Assembly (NCBI RefSeq): GCF_024505045.1
Contig: NZ_JANIBM010000002.1
Location: 248,001-312,000, forward strand
From: Methylomonas aurea
GTDB lineage: Bacteria; Pseudomonadota; Gammaproteobacteria; Methylococcales; Methylomonadaceae
Reading direction: 5' to 3'
DNA: 64,000 bases
The notes under the pieces were generated by a model. The model saw nothing but the letters and a program-made list of their open reading frames with translations, did no database searches and was not told where the DNA came from. Shown here piece by piece: positions 57,132-64,000 of the stretch. Made by a program: the position numbers and the translations under genes. Positions within the stretch are counted from its first letter, which is position 1; each line of letters opens with the position of its first letter.

Positions 57132-57562
57132 AACCGATCCGCAAACAGCGCCTGCTGTTAATCCTGTTAATGTTGGCCGGCCTGAGCTTGGCGGCTTTTT
57201 TTGCGTTGAAGGCATTCAACGAAAATCTGATGTATTTCTTCTCGACCAGCGACGTCGTCGCCGGTAAGGCGCCAAACAATACGGTATTCCGGCTGGGCGG
57301 CATGGTCGTCAAAGGTAGCGTGCAGCGGCCCAACGCCGACTTGCTGGTGCGTTTCAAACTGAGCGATTTCAGCCAGGAGGTCGCGGTGGAATATTCCGGC
57401 ATCTTGCCGGACTTGTTCCGCGAGGGGCAGGGCATCGTCGCCAAAGGCCGGCTGGATGGCCGCGGCGTATTCGTCGCCGAGGAAGTCCTGGCCAAACACG
57501 ACGAGAATTACATGCCGCCGGAAGTGGCCGGTAGTCTGAAAAAACCGGCGGAGCAGCCATGA
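57128..57562 (+). CDS. ccmE: haem chaperone CcmE
   Basis: A 144-residue protein, anchored by one N-terminal helix (about 7-29), with a periplasmic OB-fold. The haem-attaching His 124 and Tyr 128 (LAKHDENYMPPE) are intact. ATG 57128 overlaps the ccmD stop. Confidence 0.95.
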   Translation: MKPIRKQRLLLILLMLAGLSLAAFFALKAFNENLMYFFSTSDVVAGKAPNNTVFRLGGMVVKGSVQRPNADLLVRFKLSDFSQEVAVEYSGILPDLFREGQGIVAKGRLDGRGVFVAEEVLAKHDENYMPPEVAGSLKKPAEQP

Positions 57563-59505
57563 TCCCGGAAATCGGCCATTTCGCGCTGATCCTGGCGCTA
57601 TGCATGGCGTTGGTTCAAGGCACGCTGCCCATCGTCGGGGCCGGCAAGGCGGTTAGCGGCTGGGTCCACGTCGCCCGGCCGGCCGCATTCGGCCAGTTGG
57701 CGTTCATGGCGCTGGCCTACGGCTGTCTGACCTATGCCTTCATCAGCCACGACTTTTCGGTGGCCTATGTCGCCCAAAACTCCAATACCGAACTGCCGTT
57801 TTTGTACCTGATCTCCGGCGTATGGGGCGCACACGAAGGCTCCTTGCTGCTGTGGGCATTGGCCTTGTCGATCTGGACCGGCTTGGTCGCCGCCTTCAGC
57901 GCCCGGATTCCCGATCCGACCCGGGCCCGGGTGCTGGGCGTGATGGGCTTGGTCAGCGTCGGCTTCATTTTGTTTTTGCTGTTGACTTCCAATCCGTTCG
58001 AACGCCTGTTTCCGGCACCGGCCGAAGGTCGCGACCTGAATCCGTTGTTGCAGGATCCCGGCTTGGCGATTCATCCGCCGATGCTCTACATGGGCTATGT
58101 CGGCTTTTCGGTAGCCTTCGCTTTTTCCATTGCCGCGCTGCTGGAGGGACGCCTGGATTCGGCCTGGGCGCGCTGGTCGCGGCCCTGGACCAATGTGGCA
58201 TGGATGTTTTTGACGCTGGGTATCACGCTAGGCAGTTGGTGGGCTTACTACGAACTGGGCTGGGGCGGCTGGTGGTTTTGGGATCCGGTCGAGAACGCCT
58301 CGTTCATGCCCTGGTTGGTCGGTACTGCATTGATCCATTCCTTGGCCGCCACTGAAAAACGCGGAGCATTTAAGACCTGGACCGTGCTGCTGGCGATTTT
58401 CGCCTTCTCGTTGAGTCTGCTCGGTACCTTTTTGGTACGCTCCGGCGTGTTGACCTCGGTGCATGCCTTCGCCAGCGATCCTGCCCGCGGTTTGTTCATC
58501 CTGATTTTTCTGGGCGTGGTGGTCGGCGGTTCGTTGCTGTTGTACGCGATCCGCGCGCCGCAAGTGAAAAGCTACGCCCGCTTCGAACTGGTTTCGAAAG
58601 AGTCGGTATTGCTGGTCAATAACGTTTTGCTGGTCGTAACCGCCGCCAGCATTCTGCTCGGCACGCTGTATCCGCTGGTGGTCGATGCCTTGGGTCTGGG
58701 TAAATTGTCGGTCGGTCCGCCGTATTTCAATGCGGTGTTCATCCCGTTGATGGCGCCGCTGGCGTTGGTGGTCGGGATCGGCGTGTTGCTACGCTGGAAG
58801 AGCGACGATATCAAAACGTTGGGCGCGCGCCTGCGCGGTTTGATTGCCGGCTGCATCGGCATCGCGTTGCTGGCACCGTTGGCGATGCCGTTTTATTCGT
58901 GGGGCGCCGCGTTGGGTGTGGCCTTGGCCTTGTGGACTCTGGCGGTCAGTGCTTTTGCCTTTAAACAACGCCTGCAAAGCTGGTCCTGGCAACGCTTGAA
59001 GCAAATTCCGGCCGGTTTTTACGGCATGACCTTGGCGCATATCGGGATTGCGGTGTTCGTAATCGGCATCAGCTTCACGTCGGTCTACAGCATCGAACGC
59101 GACGTGCGTCTGGCGCCGGAGGAAACGCTGGATCTATTCGGTTACGTGTTCCAGTTTCACGGCGTCACCGCGAGCGACGGCCCGAACTACCGCGCCGAAC
59201 AAGGCCATTTGAGCGTCAGCCATAACGGAGAAACCGTCGCCGAGTTGGCGCCGCAAAAACGCGTGTACCGGGTGCAAACCATGCCGATGACCGAAGCGGC
59301 GATCGACGCCGGCCTGTTTCGGGATTTGTTCGTGGCCCTCGGCGAACCGTTGGGCGAGCAGGGCGCCTGGAGTTTGCGAGTCTATTATAAAGCCTTCATC
59401 CGCTGGATCTGGCTGGGCGGCGTGTTGATGGCATTGGGCGGGTTGCTGGCTGCCTGCGATCGCCGCTATCGGTTGCCGAGTAAACAAACCGCTGAAAATC
59501 GATGA
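57559..59505 (+). CDS. ccmF: cytochrome c haem lyase CcmF
   Basis: A 648-residue, about 15-helix protein that attaches haem to apocytochrome c. The WWD domain (WGGWWFWDPVENASFMPW) and the conserved His positions around it (GAHEGS, LLQDPGLAIHPPMLY) are complete. It overlaps both neighbours as ATGA. Confidence 0.96.
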   Translation: MIPEIGHFALILALCMALVQGTLPIVGAGKAVSGWVHVARPAAFGQLAFMALAYGCLTYAFISHDFSVAYVAQNSNTELPFLYLISGVWGAHEGSLLLWALALSIWTGLVAAFSARIPDPTRARVLGVMGLVSVGFILFLLLTSNPFERLFPAPAEGRDLNPLLQDPGLAIHPPMLYMGYVGFSVAFAFSIAALLEGRLDSAWARWSRPWTNVAWMFLTLGITLGSWWAYYELGWGGWWFWDPVENASFMPWLVGTALIHSLAATEKRGAFKTWTVLLAIFAFSLSLLGTFLVRSGVLTSVHAFASDPARGLFILIFLGVVVGGSLLLYAIRAPQVKSYARFELVSKESVLLVNNVLLVVTAASILLGTLYPLVVDALGLGKLSVGPPYFNAVFIPLMAPLALVVGIGVLLRWKSDDIKTLGARLRGLIAGCIGIALLAPLAMPFYSWGAALGVALALWTLAVSAFAFKQRLQSWSWQRLKQIPAGFYGMTLAHIGIAVFVIGISFTSVYSIERDVRLAPEETLDLFGYVFQFHGVTASDGPNYRAEQGHLSVSHNGETVAELAPQKRVYRVQTMPMTEAAIDAGLFRDLFVALGEPLGEQGAWSLRVYYKAFIRWIWLGGVLMALGGLLAACDRRYRLPSKQTAENR

Positions 59506-60032
59506 AATATTTATTGCCGTTACTACTGTTTATCGCCTTGTCGGTATTTCTGGCGATCGGTTTGAAATTGAACCCGCGCGAAATCCCGTCGCCGTTGATC
59601 GACAAACCGGCGCCGGCTTTCACGTTGCCGATTCTGGCAACGCCGGACAGGAGTCTGAGCCAAACCGACATGAAAGGCAAAGTCTGGCTGCTCAACGTCT
59701 GGGCCTCCTGGTGCGTGTCGTGCCGGGAAGAACATCCGCTGTTGAACCAGTTGGCCAGACTGAACAAGGTCACGCTGGTCGGTCTGAATTATAAAGACCA
59801 GGCCGACGCTGCCCAGGGCTGGCTGGCAAAGCAGGGCAACCCGTACACCGTCAGCGTCATGGATAGCGAAGGTCGTACCGGCATCGATTACGGCGTTTAC
59901 GGCGTGCCGGAGACTTTTGTTATCGATAAGCGCGGTGTGGTGCGTTACAAACATACCGGACCGATTCAACCCGGCGATCTGGAAAAACTGTTTTTACCGC
60001 TGATTCAACAGTTGGAGGCGGAAAGCGCATGA
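59502..60032 (+). CDS. ccmG: thiol:disulfide interchange protein CcmG/DsbE
   Basis: A 176-residue membrane-anchored thioredoxin-fold protein. The N-terminal helix is about 4-21; the active site is WCVSC (Cys 71 and Cys 74), followed by the GVYGVPETFVID loop. It reduces apocytochrome c thiols before haem attachment. Confidence 0.95.
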   Translation: MKYLLPLLLFIALSVFLAIGLKLNPREIPSPLIDKPAPAFTLPILATPDRSLSQTDMKGKVWLLNVWASWCVSCREEHPLLNQLARLNKVTLVGLNYKDQADAAQGWLAKQGNPYTVSVMDSEGRTGIDYGVYGVPETFVIDKRGVVRYKHTGPIQPGDLEKLFLPLIQQLEAESA

Positions 60033-60487
60033 AATATTGGTTTATCCTGATGTTGTTGTCGTTGCACCTGGTCCAGGCCAGGGCCGAAATCGAATACCGC
60101 GACTTTAAGCAACCGGAACAGGAGCAGGCCTACCAGAGCCTGATCAACGAGCTGCGCTGCCTGGTCTGCCAAAACCAGACCATCGCCGACTCCAACGCCG
60201 ACCTGGCCAAGGATCTGCGCCGTCAAGTCTACGAAATGCTGCAACAAGGCAAATCGCGCCAGGACGTGGTCAATTTCATGACCGAGCGTTACGGCGATTT
60301 CGTCATGTATAAACCGGCGTTCAAACTGAAAACATTTTTGCTCTGGCTGGGGCCGGTGCTGTTCCTGTTCGTCGGTCTGGCCGTGGTTTGGACCTTGCGC
60401 GCCAAAGGCGCCAGTGCGGATAAGGAATTGTCGGCCGCGGAGCGGGAGAAATTGAAAAAAATTCTGGAACAGGGTGACGACGCGTGA
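60029..60487 (+). CDS. ccmH: cytochrome c maturation protein CcmH
   Basis: A 152-residue protein with signal peptide, redox motif LRCLVC (Cys 44 and Cys 47) in a three-helix domain, and a C-terminal membrane helix (about 104-125). It is the CcmH/CcmL form; the TPR half is encoded separately as ccmI. Confidence 0.94.
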   Translation: MKYWFILMLLSLHLVQARAEIEYRDFKQPEQEQAYQSLINELRCLVCQNQTIADSNADLAKDLRRQVYEMLQQGKSRQDVVNFMTERYGDFVMYKPAFKLKTFLLWLGPVLFLFVGLAVVWTLRAKGASADKELSAAEREKLKKILEQGDDA

Positions 60488-61701
60488 CTATCGAGTTTTG
60501 GCTGGCGATAGCCGGATTAGTGGCCGTGGCTTTGGCCATTTTGTTGCCGCCCTTATTTAAAACTGCGCCCTTGCATGACGCCGACGGCGAAACCCGCAAT
60601 AAAGCCATCGCCCGGCAACAATTGGCCGAACTGAAACAGCAACTGCAAGACGGCGTACTGACCCAAAGCCAGTTCGATGCTCAGTACCAGGAATTGCAAC
60701 TGGCTTTATTGGATGAAATCCAGCAAGACGCACCGGCTCAGGCTGCGCTCAGGCCCGGAACCGGGCGCTGGGTGATTCCGCTGCTTGGCCTGGCGGTGCC
60801 TGTATTGAGCTTGTTTCTCTACCTGACGCTGGGCGAGCCGCAAGCCCTTGCCAAGGCTGAACTGGCGCAAAATCAGGCTAAAGCAGCCGATAATGTGCAG
60901 AATCTGGTCGCCGCGTTGGCGCAGCGCCTGCAACAACAACCGGACGATCTTGAGGGCTGGATGATGTTGGGTCGGGCCTATTTGTACATGCAACAATACG
61001 ATAGCGCCGCGCAAGCGTTTGCCGAATTGAACCGGCGTAAACCGAACGATCCGGCAGTAATGCTGCACTATGCCGACGCGTTGTCGATGGCGCGTAACGG
61101 CCAGATGCGCGGCGAACCGGCCGCACTGGTCTATCAGGCATTGAAACTGGTGCCGGAAGACCACACCGCGCTATGGCTGGGCGGTATGGCCAAGGCCGAG
61201 GAAGGCGACTTTGCCCAAGCCATCGCCTATTGGCAAAAACTGTCGGCCATGTTGCCGGAGCAAGACGAAACCCGGCAGCAATTGCAGAAAATGATTGCGA
61301 TGGCGGAAGCCGAAAGCCAGCAAGGCACTTCCAGTACGTCTGCCGCGGCTCCGGTCGAAATCAAAGTCGATGCCGCCCTCGCTGACGAGCTGAAAACCAA
61401 GGCAAAACCGGACGACACGCTATTCGTTTATGCCCAAGCGTTGACCGGTCCGAAAATGCCGTTAGCCATCGTCAAGCAACAGGTAAAAGACCTACCGCTG
61501 CAAGCCGTACTCAACGACAGCATGGCCATGCAGCCGCAAACCCATCTGGCCGATTTCAAACAGCTGCGTATCGTCGCCCGCATATCCAAATCCGGTAACG
61601 CGATGCCGCAACCGGGCGATCTGCTCGGCAGTGCCGAAGTCAATCTGGACGGATCGCAGACGGCGGCCGTAAGCGTGACCATCGATCAGGAACTGAAATG
61701 A
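60484..61701 (+). CDS. ccmI: cytochrome c maturation TPR protein CcmI
   Basis: A 405-residue protein. Two N-terminal membrane helices flank a cytoplasmic loop. Then come TPR repeats (about 130-265, such as LEGWMMLGRAYLYMQQYDSAAQAF) that bind apocytochrome c tails, and a C-terminal beta domain. It is fused to CcmH in E. coli but separate here. It starts with GTG 60484. Confidence 0.92.
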   Translation: MTIEFWLAIAGLVAVALAILLPPLFKTAPLHDADGETRNKAIARQQLAELKQQLQDGVLTQSQFDAQYQELQLALLDEIQQDAPAQAALRPGTGRWVIPLLGLAVPVLSLFLYLTLGEPQALAKAELAQNQAKAADNVQNLVAALAQRLQQQPDDLEGWMMLGRAYLYMQQYDSAAQAFAELNRRKPNDPAVMLHYADALSMARNGQMRGEPAALVYQALKLVPEDHTALWLGGMAKAEEGDFAQAIAYWQKLSAMLPEQDETRQQLQKMIAMAEAESQQGTSSTSAAAPVEIKVDAALADELKTKAKPDDTLFVYAQALTGPKMPLAIVKQQVKDLPLQAVLNDSMAMQPQTHLADFKQLRIVARISKSGNAMPQPGDLLGSAEVNLDGSQTAAVSVTIDQELK

Positions 61702-63080
61702 TGGATCAATCGATAAAATTCGATCTGGACTTGATCAAACGCTACGACAAGTCAGGCCCGCGCTATACCTCGTATCCGACCGCGTTGGAGTTGCACGAAG
61801 GCTTCGGCGAGGCCGAGTACCGTCGGCACATCGAAAAATCCAATGCCGCCGGCGGGCCGCTGTCGCTGTACTTCCATATTCCGTTCTGCGACACCGTCTG
61901 TTTCTATTGCGCCTGCAACAAGATCGTCACCAAGAACCGCGCCCATGCCGTGCCGTATCTGGACAATCTGTGCCGGGAGATCGAGATGCAGGGGGCTCTG
62001 TTCGACCGGAGCCGGCCGGTCAACCAATTGCATTGGGGCGGCGGTACGCCGACCTTTTTGAACGCCGAGCAAATGCGGCGGCTGATGGACACGACTCGGG
62101 CCAATTTCAATCTGCACAGCGACGACAGCGGCGAGTATTCGATCGAAGTCGACCCGCGCGAAACCGACGACCGCACCATTGCCGAGCTAAGAGCCTTGGG
62201 GTTCAATCGCATCAGCCTCGGTTTGCAGGACTTCGATCCGGACGTGCAAAAAGCCGTCAACCGGCTGCAGAGCAAGGAACAAACCTTCGCGGTGCTTGAA
62301 GCGGCGCGCAAGGAAGGCTTCCGCTCCACCAATATCGATTTGATTTACGGCTTGCCGTTACAAACCGTGCACAGCTTTGCCGATACCCTGGATCAGGTGT
62401 TGGCCTATGCCCCGGCCCGGTTTTCGATTTTCAATTACGCCCACATGCCCAGCCGTTTCAAAACGCAGCGCCAAATCGACGAAGCGGCCTTGCCGTCGCC
62501 GGCGGCGAAACTGGAGATTTTGCAAATGGTCGGCCAAAAGCTGACCGATGCCGGTTATGTCTACATCGGCATGGACCATTTCGCCAAGCCGGACGACGAA
62601 TTGGCCGTGGCCCAACGCGAGGGCAAGCTGTACCGCAACTTCCAGGGTTACTCCACCCATTCCGACTGCGATTTGGTCGGCTTGGGCGTGACCTCGATCG
62701 GCCGGGTCGGCGACGCCTACATGCAAAATTACAAGGAACTGGACGAATACGACGCAGCCATCGCGCAAGGTAAATTGCCGGTGTTTCGCGGCGTGGATCT
62801 GGACGACGACGACAAACTGCGCCGGGCCGTGATTACCCAACTGATTTGCCATTTCGAACTGAGCTTCGAACACATCGAACGGGAATTCGGTATCGTCTTT
62901 AACGACTATTTCGCCGCGGAATTGGCAAACCTGCAGCCGATGAAAACGGACGGTTTGTTGGATTTAACAGCCGCCGGCATTCAAGTATCCAGCGCCGGCC
63001 GCCTGCTGATCCGCAACATCTGCATGGTATTCGATAAATACCTGGCGCAAAAACAGCAGCAGTTTTCAAAGGTGATATAA
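61698..63080 (+). CDS. hemN: oxygen-independent coproporphyrinogen III oxidase
   Basis: A 460-residue radical-SAM enzyme that decarboxylates coproporphyrinogen III without oxygen. The iron-sulfur cysteines are Cys 64, 68 and 71 (FCDTVCFYCAC), with the extra Cys 73; RYTSYPTAL and GLGVTSIG follow. Coupled to ccmI by ATGA, so haem synthesis and cytochrome c assembly may be co-expressed. An upstream FNR site was not found. Confidence 0.95.
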   Translation: MMDQSIKFDLDLIKRYDKSGPRYTSYPTALELHEGFGEAEYRRHIEKSNAAGGPLSLYFHIPFCDTVCFYCACNKIVTKNRAHAVPYLDNLCREIEMQGALFDRSRPVNQLHWGGGTPTFLNAEQMRRLMDTTRANFNLHSDDSGEYSIEVDPRETDDRTIAELRALGFNRISLGLQDFDPDVQKAVNRLQSKEQTFAVLEAARKEGFRSTNIDLIYGLPLQTVHSFADTLDQVLAYAPARFSIFNYAHMPSRFKTQRQIDEAALPSPAAKLEILQMVGQKLTDAGYVYIGMDHFAKPDDELAVAQREGKLYRNFQGYSTHSDCDLVGLGVTSIGRVGDAYMQNYKELDEYDAAIAQGKLPVFRGVDLDDDDKLRRAVITQLICHFELSFEHIEREFGIVFNDYFAAELANLQPMKTDGLLDLTAAGIQVSSAGRLLIRNICMVFDKYLAQKQQQFSKVI

Positions 63081-63103
63081 ACATCGCCGCGGATTTTCCA
63101 GCG

Positions 63104-63721
63104 TTAATTATTCTGCCGCAAACGAATACCAAGTTGATTTAGGCGGCACCTGGCTTTCCTCAAACTGGGTGAAAGTTGCGCTGCTCGTTCAGGGCTCCAA
63201 TCATTAGCTACCATTTCCGTCAGACGGGCGTTGTAACCGATACCTTGGCTCGCCACTGATCCGGTTTTTTTGACTAAATCTGCGCGGATATCGCGCTTGG
63301 CGGATAAGGCCAGCTTTAACAATTGCTGTTTGGGGTCGAACAAAGTGTCGGGTTCCGCAGGTAGCTTGCCTTTTTCGCCGAGCAGGTTACGCATGGCTTT
63401 ATGGTCAGCGAGTAGCCACGACTCGACTTCTCGGACCGCGATTCGTATGATCAAATTTTCGGGTCTGGCTAGTTTGCCGTACCATGCATCGAGTAATGTT
63501 TTTGGACATGCCAGTTTATCAAGGTCCGTAATAATTACGACTGGTTGTTGTTGGGCTAACTGACACCAATTCGACATTTTCGACTGTAAATAGCCGAAAC
63601 CATTTTTGCGGAGTAATGGTTCAATTTGAACGGGCAACGACAGTTCATTGATAAGCCGTTGGCCCACGGCTTCACTCAAAGCATCTTCGGTTGCAAGTGC
63701 TATGGGGCGGAGTATTACCAT
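63104..63721 (-). CDS. DUF4276-like TOPRIM-family protein
   Basis: A 205-residue protein with features of DUF4276, a TOPRIM-like family: Glu 12 (ATEDAL), an acidic DLD at 66-68 (VVIITDLDKL) and the hallmark REVESWLLADH (97-107). These acidic positions suggest a metal-dependent nuclease, as in OLD-type enzymes. It overlaps the end of the AAA ATPase gene upstream by seven bases, so the two are one operon. AAA/DUF4276 pairs are often found near phage-defence genes; a defence role here is inference. Confidence 0.7.
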   Translation of the reverse strand: MVILRPIALATEDALSEAVGQRLINELSLPVQIEPLLRKNGFGYLQSKMSNWCQLAQQQPVVIITDLDKLACPKTLLDAWYGKLARPENLIIRIAVREVESWLLADHKAMRNLLGEKGKLPAEPDTLFDPKQQLLKLALSAKRDIRADLVKKTGSVASQGIGYNARLTEMVANDWSPERAAQLSPSLRKARCRLNQLGIRLRQNN

Positions 63722-64000
63722 AAGCCAAGTTGATTAACTGACGCTGGCCGAGTTTTGGGTAACACGACTTCGGCAACTGAAAATCCCGAATCAAGAGCAT
63801 TCATTTCTGTGTCTTGCAGCGTTCTGGCCTTTGTGCCTTCCGCACTGCTCTCCAGTAACAAAACTCCCCGCCCATCGATACCCGGATTACTCAATAATGC
63901 TTCGCTATGTGTACTTAAAATAATTTGCCGTTTTACTTTTTTATTTCGCTGGAGGCGGTGCAGAATTAACGGTATTTCTTTTACTATCGCATCGTTCAAC
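63715..64000 (-). CDS. AAA family ATPase, 3' end only
   Basis: The last 95 residues or so of an ABC-like AAA ATPase that continues beyond the right edge of the window. The switch-His region IILSTHSEALL, after a LHRL helix, is the only nucleotide-binding motif left, and the tail (ALDSGFSVAEVVLPKTRP) is typical of AAA_21 ATPases with TOPRIM partners. Walker A and B must lie outside. The gene is presumably intact, not truncated biologically. Confidence 0.7.
   Translation of the reverse strand, partial: LNDAIVKEIPLILHRLQRNKKVKRQIILSTHSEALLSNPGIDGRGVLLLESSAEGTKARTLQDTEMNALDSGFSVAEVVLPKTRPASVNQLGLW

Noticed and set aside
1-64000. CRISPR arrays, insertion sequences and prophage genes
   Set aside because: No regularly spaced repeats, transposase or phage structural genes were seen on either strand.

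Overview
The window is a gene-dense piece of a gammaproteobacterial chromosome. Evidence for this is the algU/mucA/mucB/mucD-type rpoE operon, the gyrA-serC-pheA-hisC-tyrA-aroA-cmk-rpsA-ihfB gene order, a complete ccmABCDEFGHI cytochrome c maturation cluster, and YpeA and BamC homologues. Moderate-to-high GC, frequent GTG/TTG starts and overall protein resemblance fit a Methylococcales methanotroph such as Methylomonas. That placement is inference only, because no methane-oxidation gene lies here. I see no insertion sequence, prophage, CRISPR array or rRNA operon.

Layout. 0-2.3 kb: a small unknown protein, an HDOD protein and a GAF-GGDEF diguanylate cyclase, coupled by ATGA overlaps. 2.4-5.3 kb: a Tyr-rich exported protein, a TraT-like lipoprotein, ychF, and an elongator tRNA-Met with its own consensus promoter and terminator. 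5.3-10.6 kb: nadB divergent from rpoE-rseA-rseB-mucD (envelope stress). 10.6-15.1 kb: cysK, then four unknown envelope genes (membrane/coiled-coil, cytosolic coiled-coil, lipoprotein, secreted protein). 15.1-19.8 kb: a divergent locus with a PfkB kinase, a RimK-like ATP-grasp ligase, a DUF2817 zinc peptidase-like protein and a GNAT/C39-peptidase-like fusion. This is the best candidate here for an uncharacterised peptide or amide modification system. 19.9-23.8 kb: a tiny membrane protein, then alaC-hom-thrC. 23.9-27.8 kb: recJ, a GT39-type glycosyltransferase and a PAP2 phosphatase.

28-33.6 kb: dapA-bamC and purL. 33.6-39.5 kb: a YpeA-type acetyltransferase, a NarL-type two-component system, a second HDOD protein, a chemoreceptor with a c-type haem DUF3365 sensor, and a low-Mr tyrosine phosphatase. 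39.5-51.2 kb: a dienelactone hydrolase, then the aromatic/serine supraoperon from gyrA through ihfB. 51.4-54.8 kb: two alpha/beta hydrolases, then purE-purK on the other strand. 54.9-63.1 kb: ccmABCDEFGHI and hemN as one tightly overlapping transcription unit. 63.1-64 kb: a DUF4276 (TOPRIM-like) gene and the 3' end of an AAA ATPase that runs off the window, which together look like a two-gene defence module.

How the genes work together: most are housekeeping (Asp-family, aromatic and purine biosynthesis, cytochrome c assembly, envelope stress). The accessory interest lies in the ATP-grasp locus, the four-gene envelope cluster and the terminal ATPase/DUF4276 pair.
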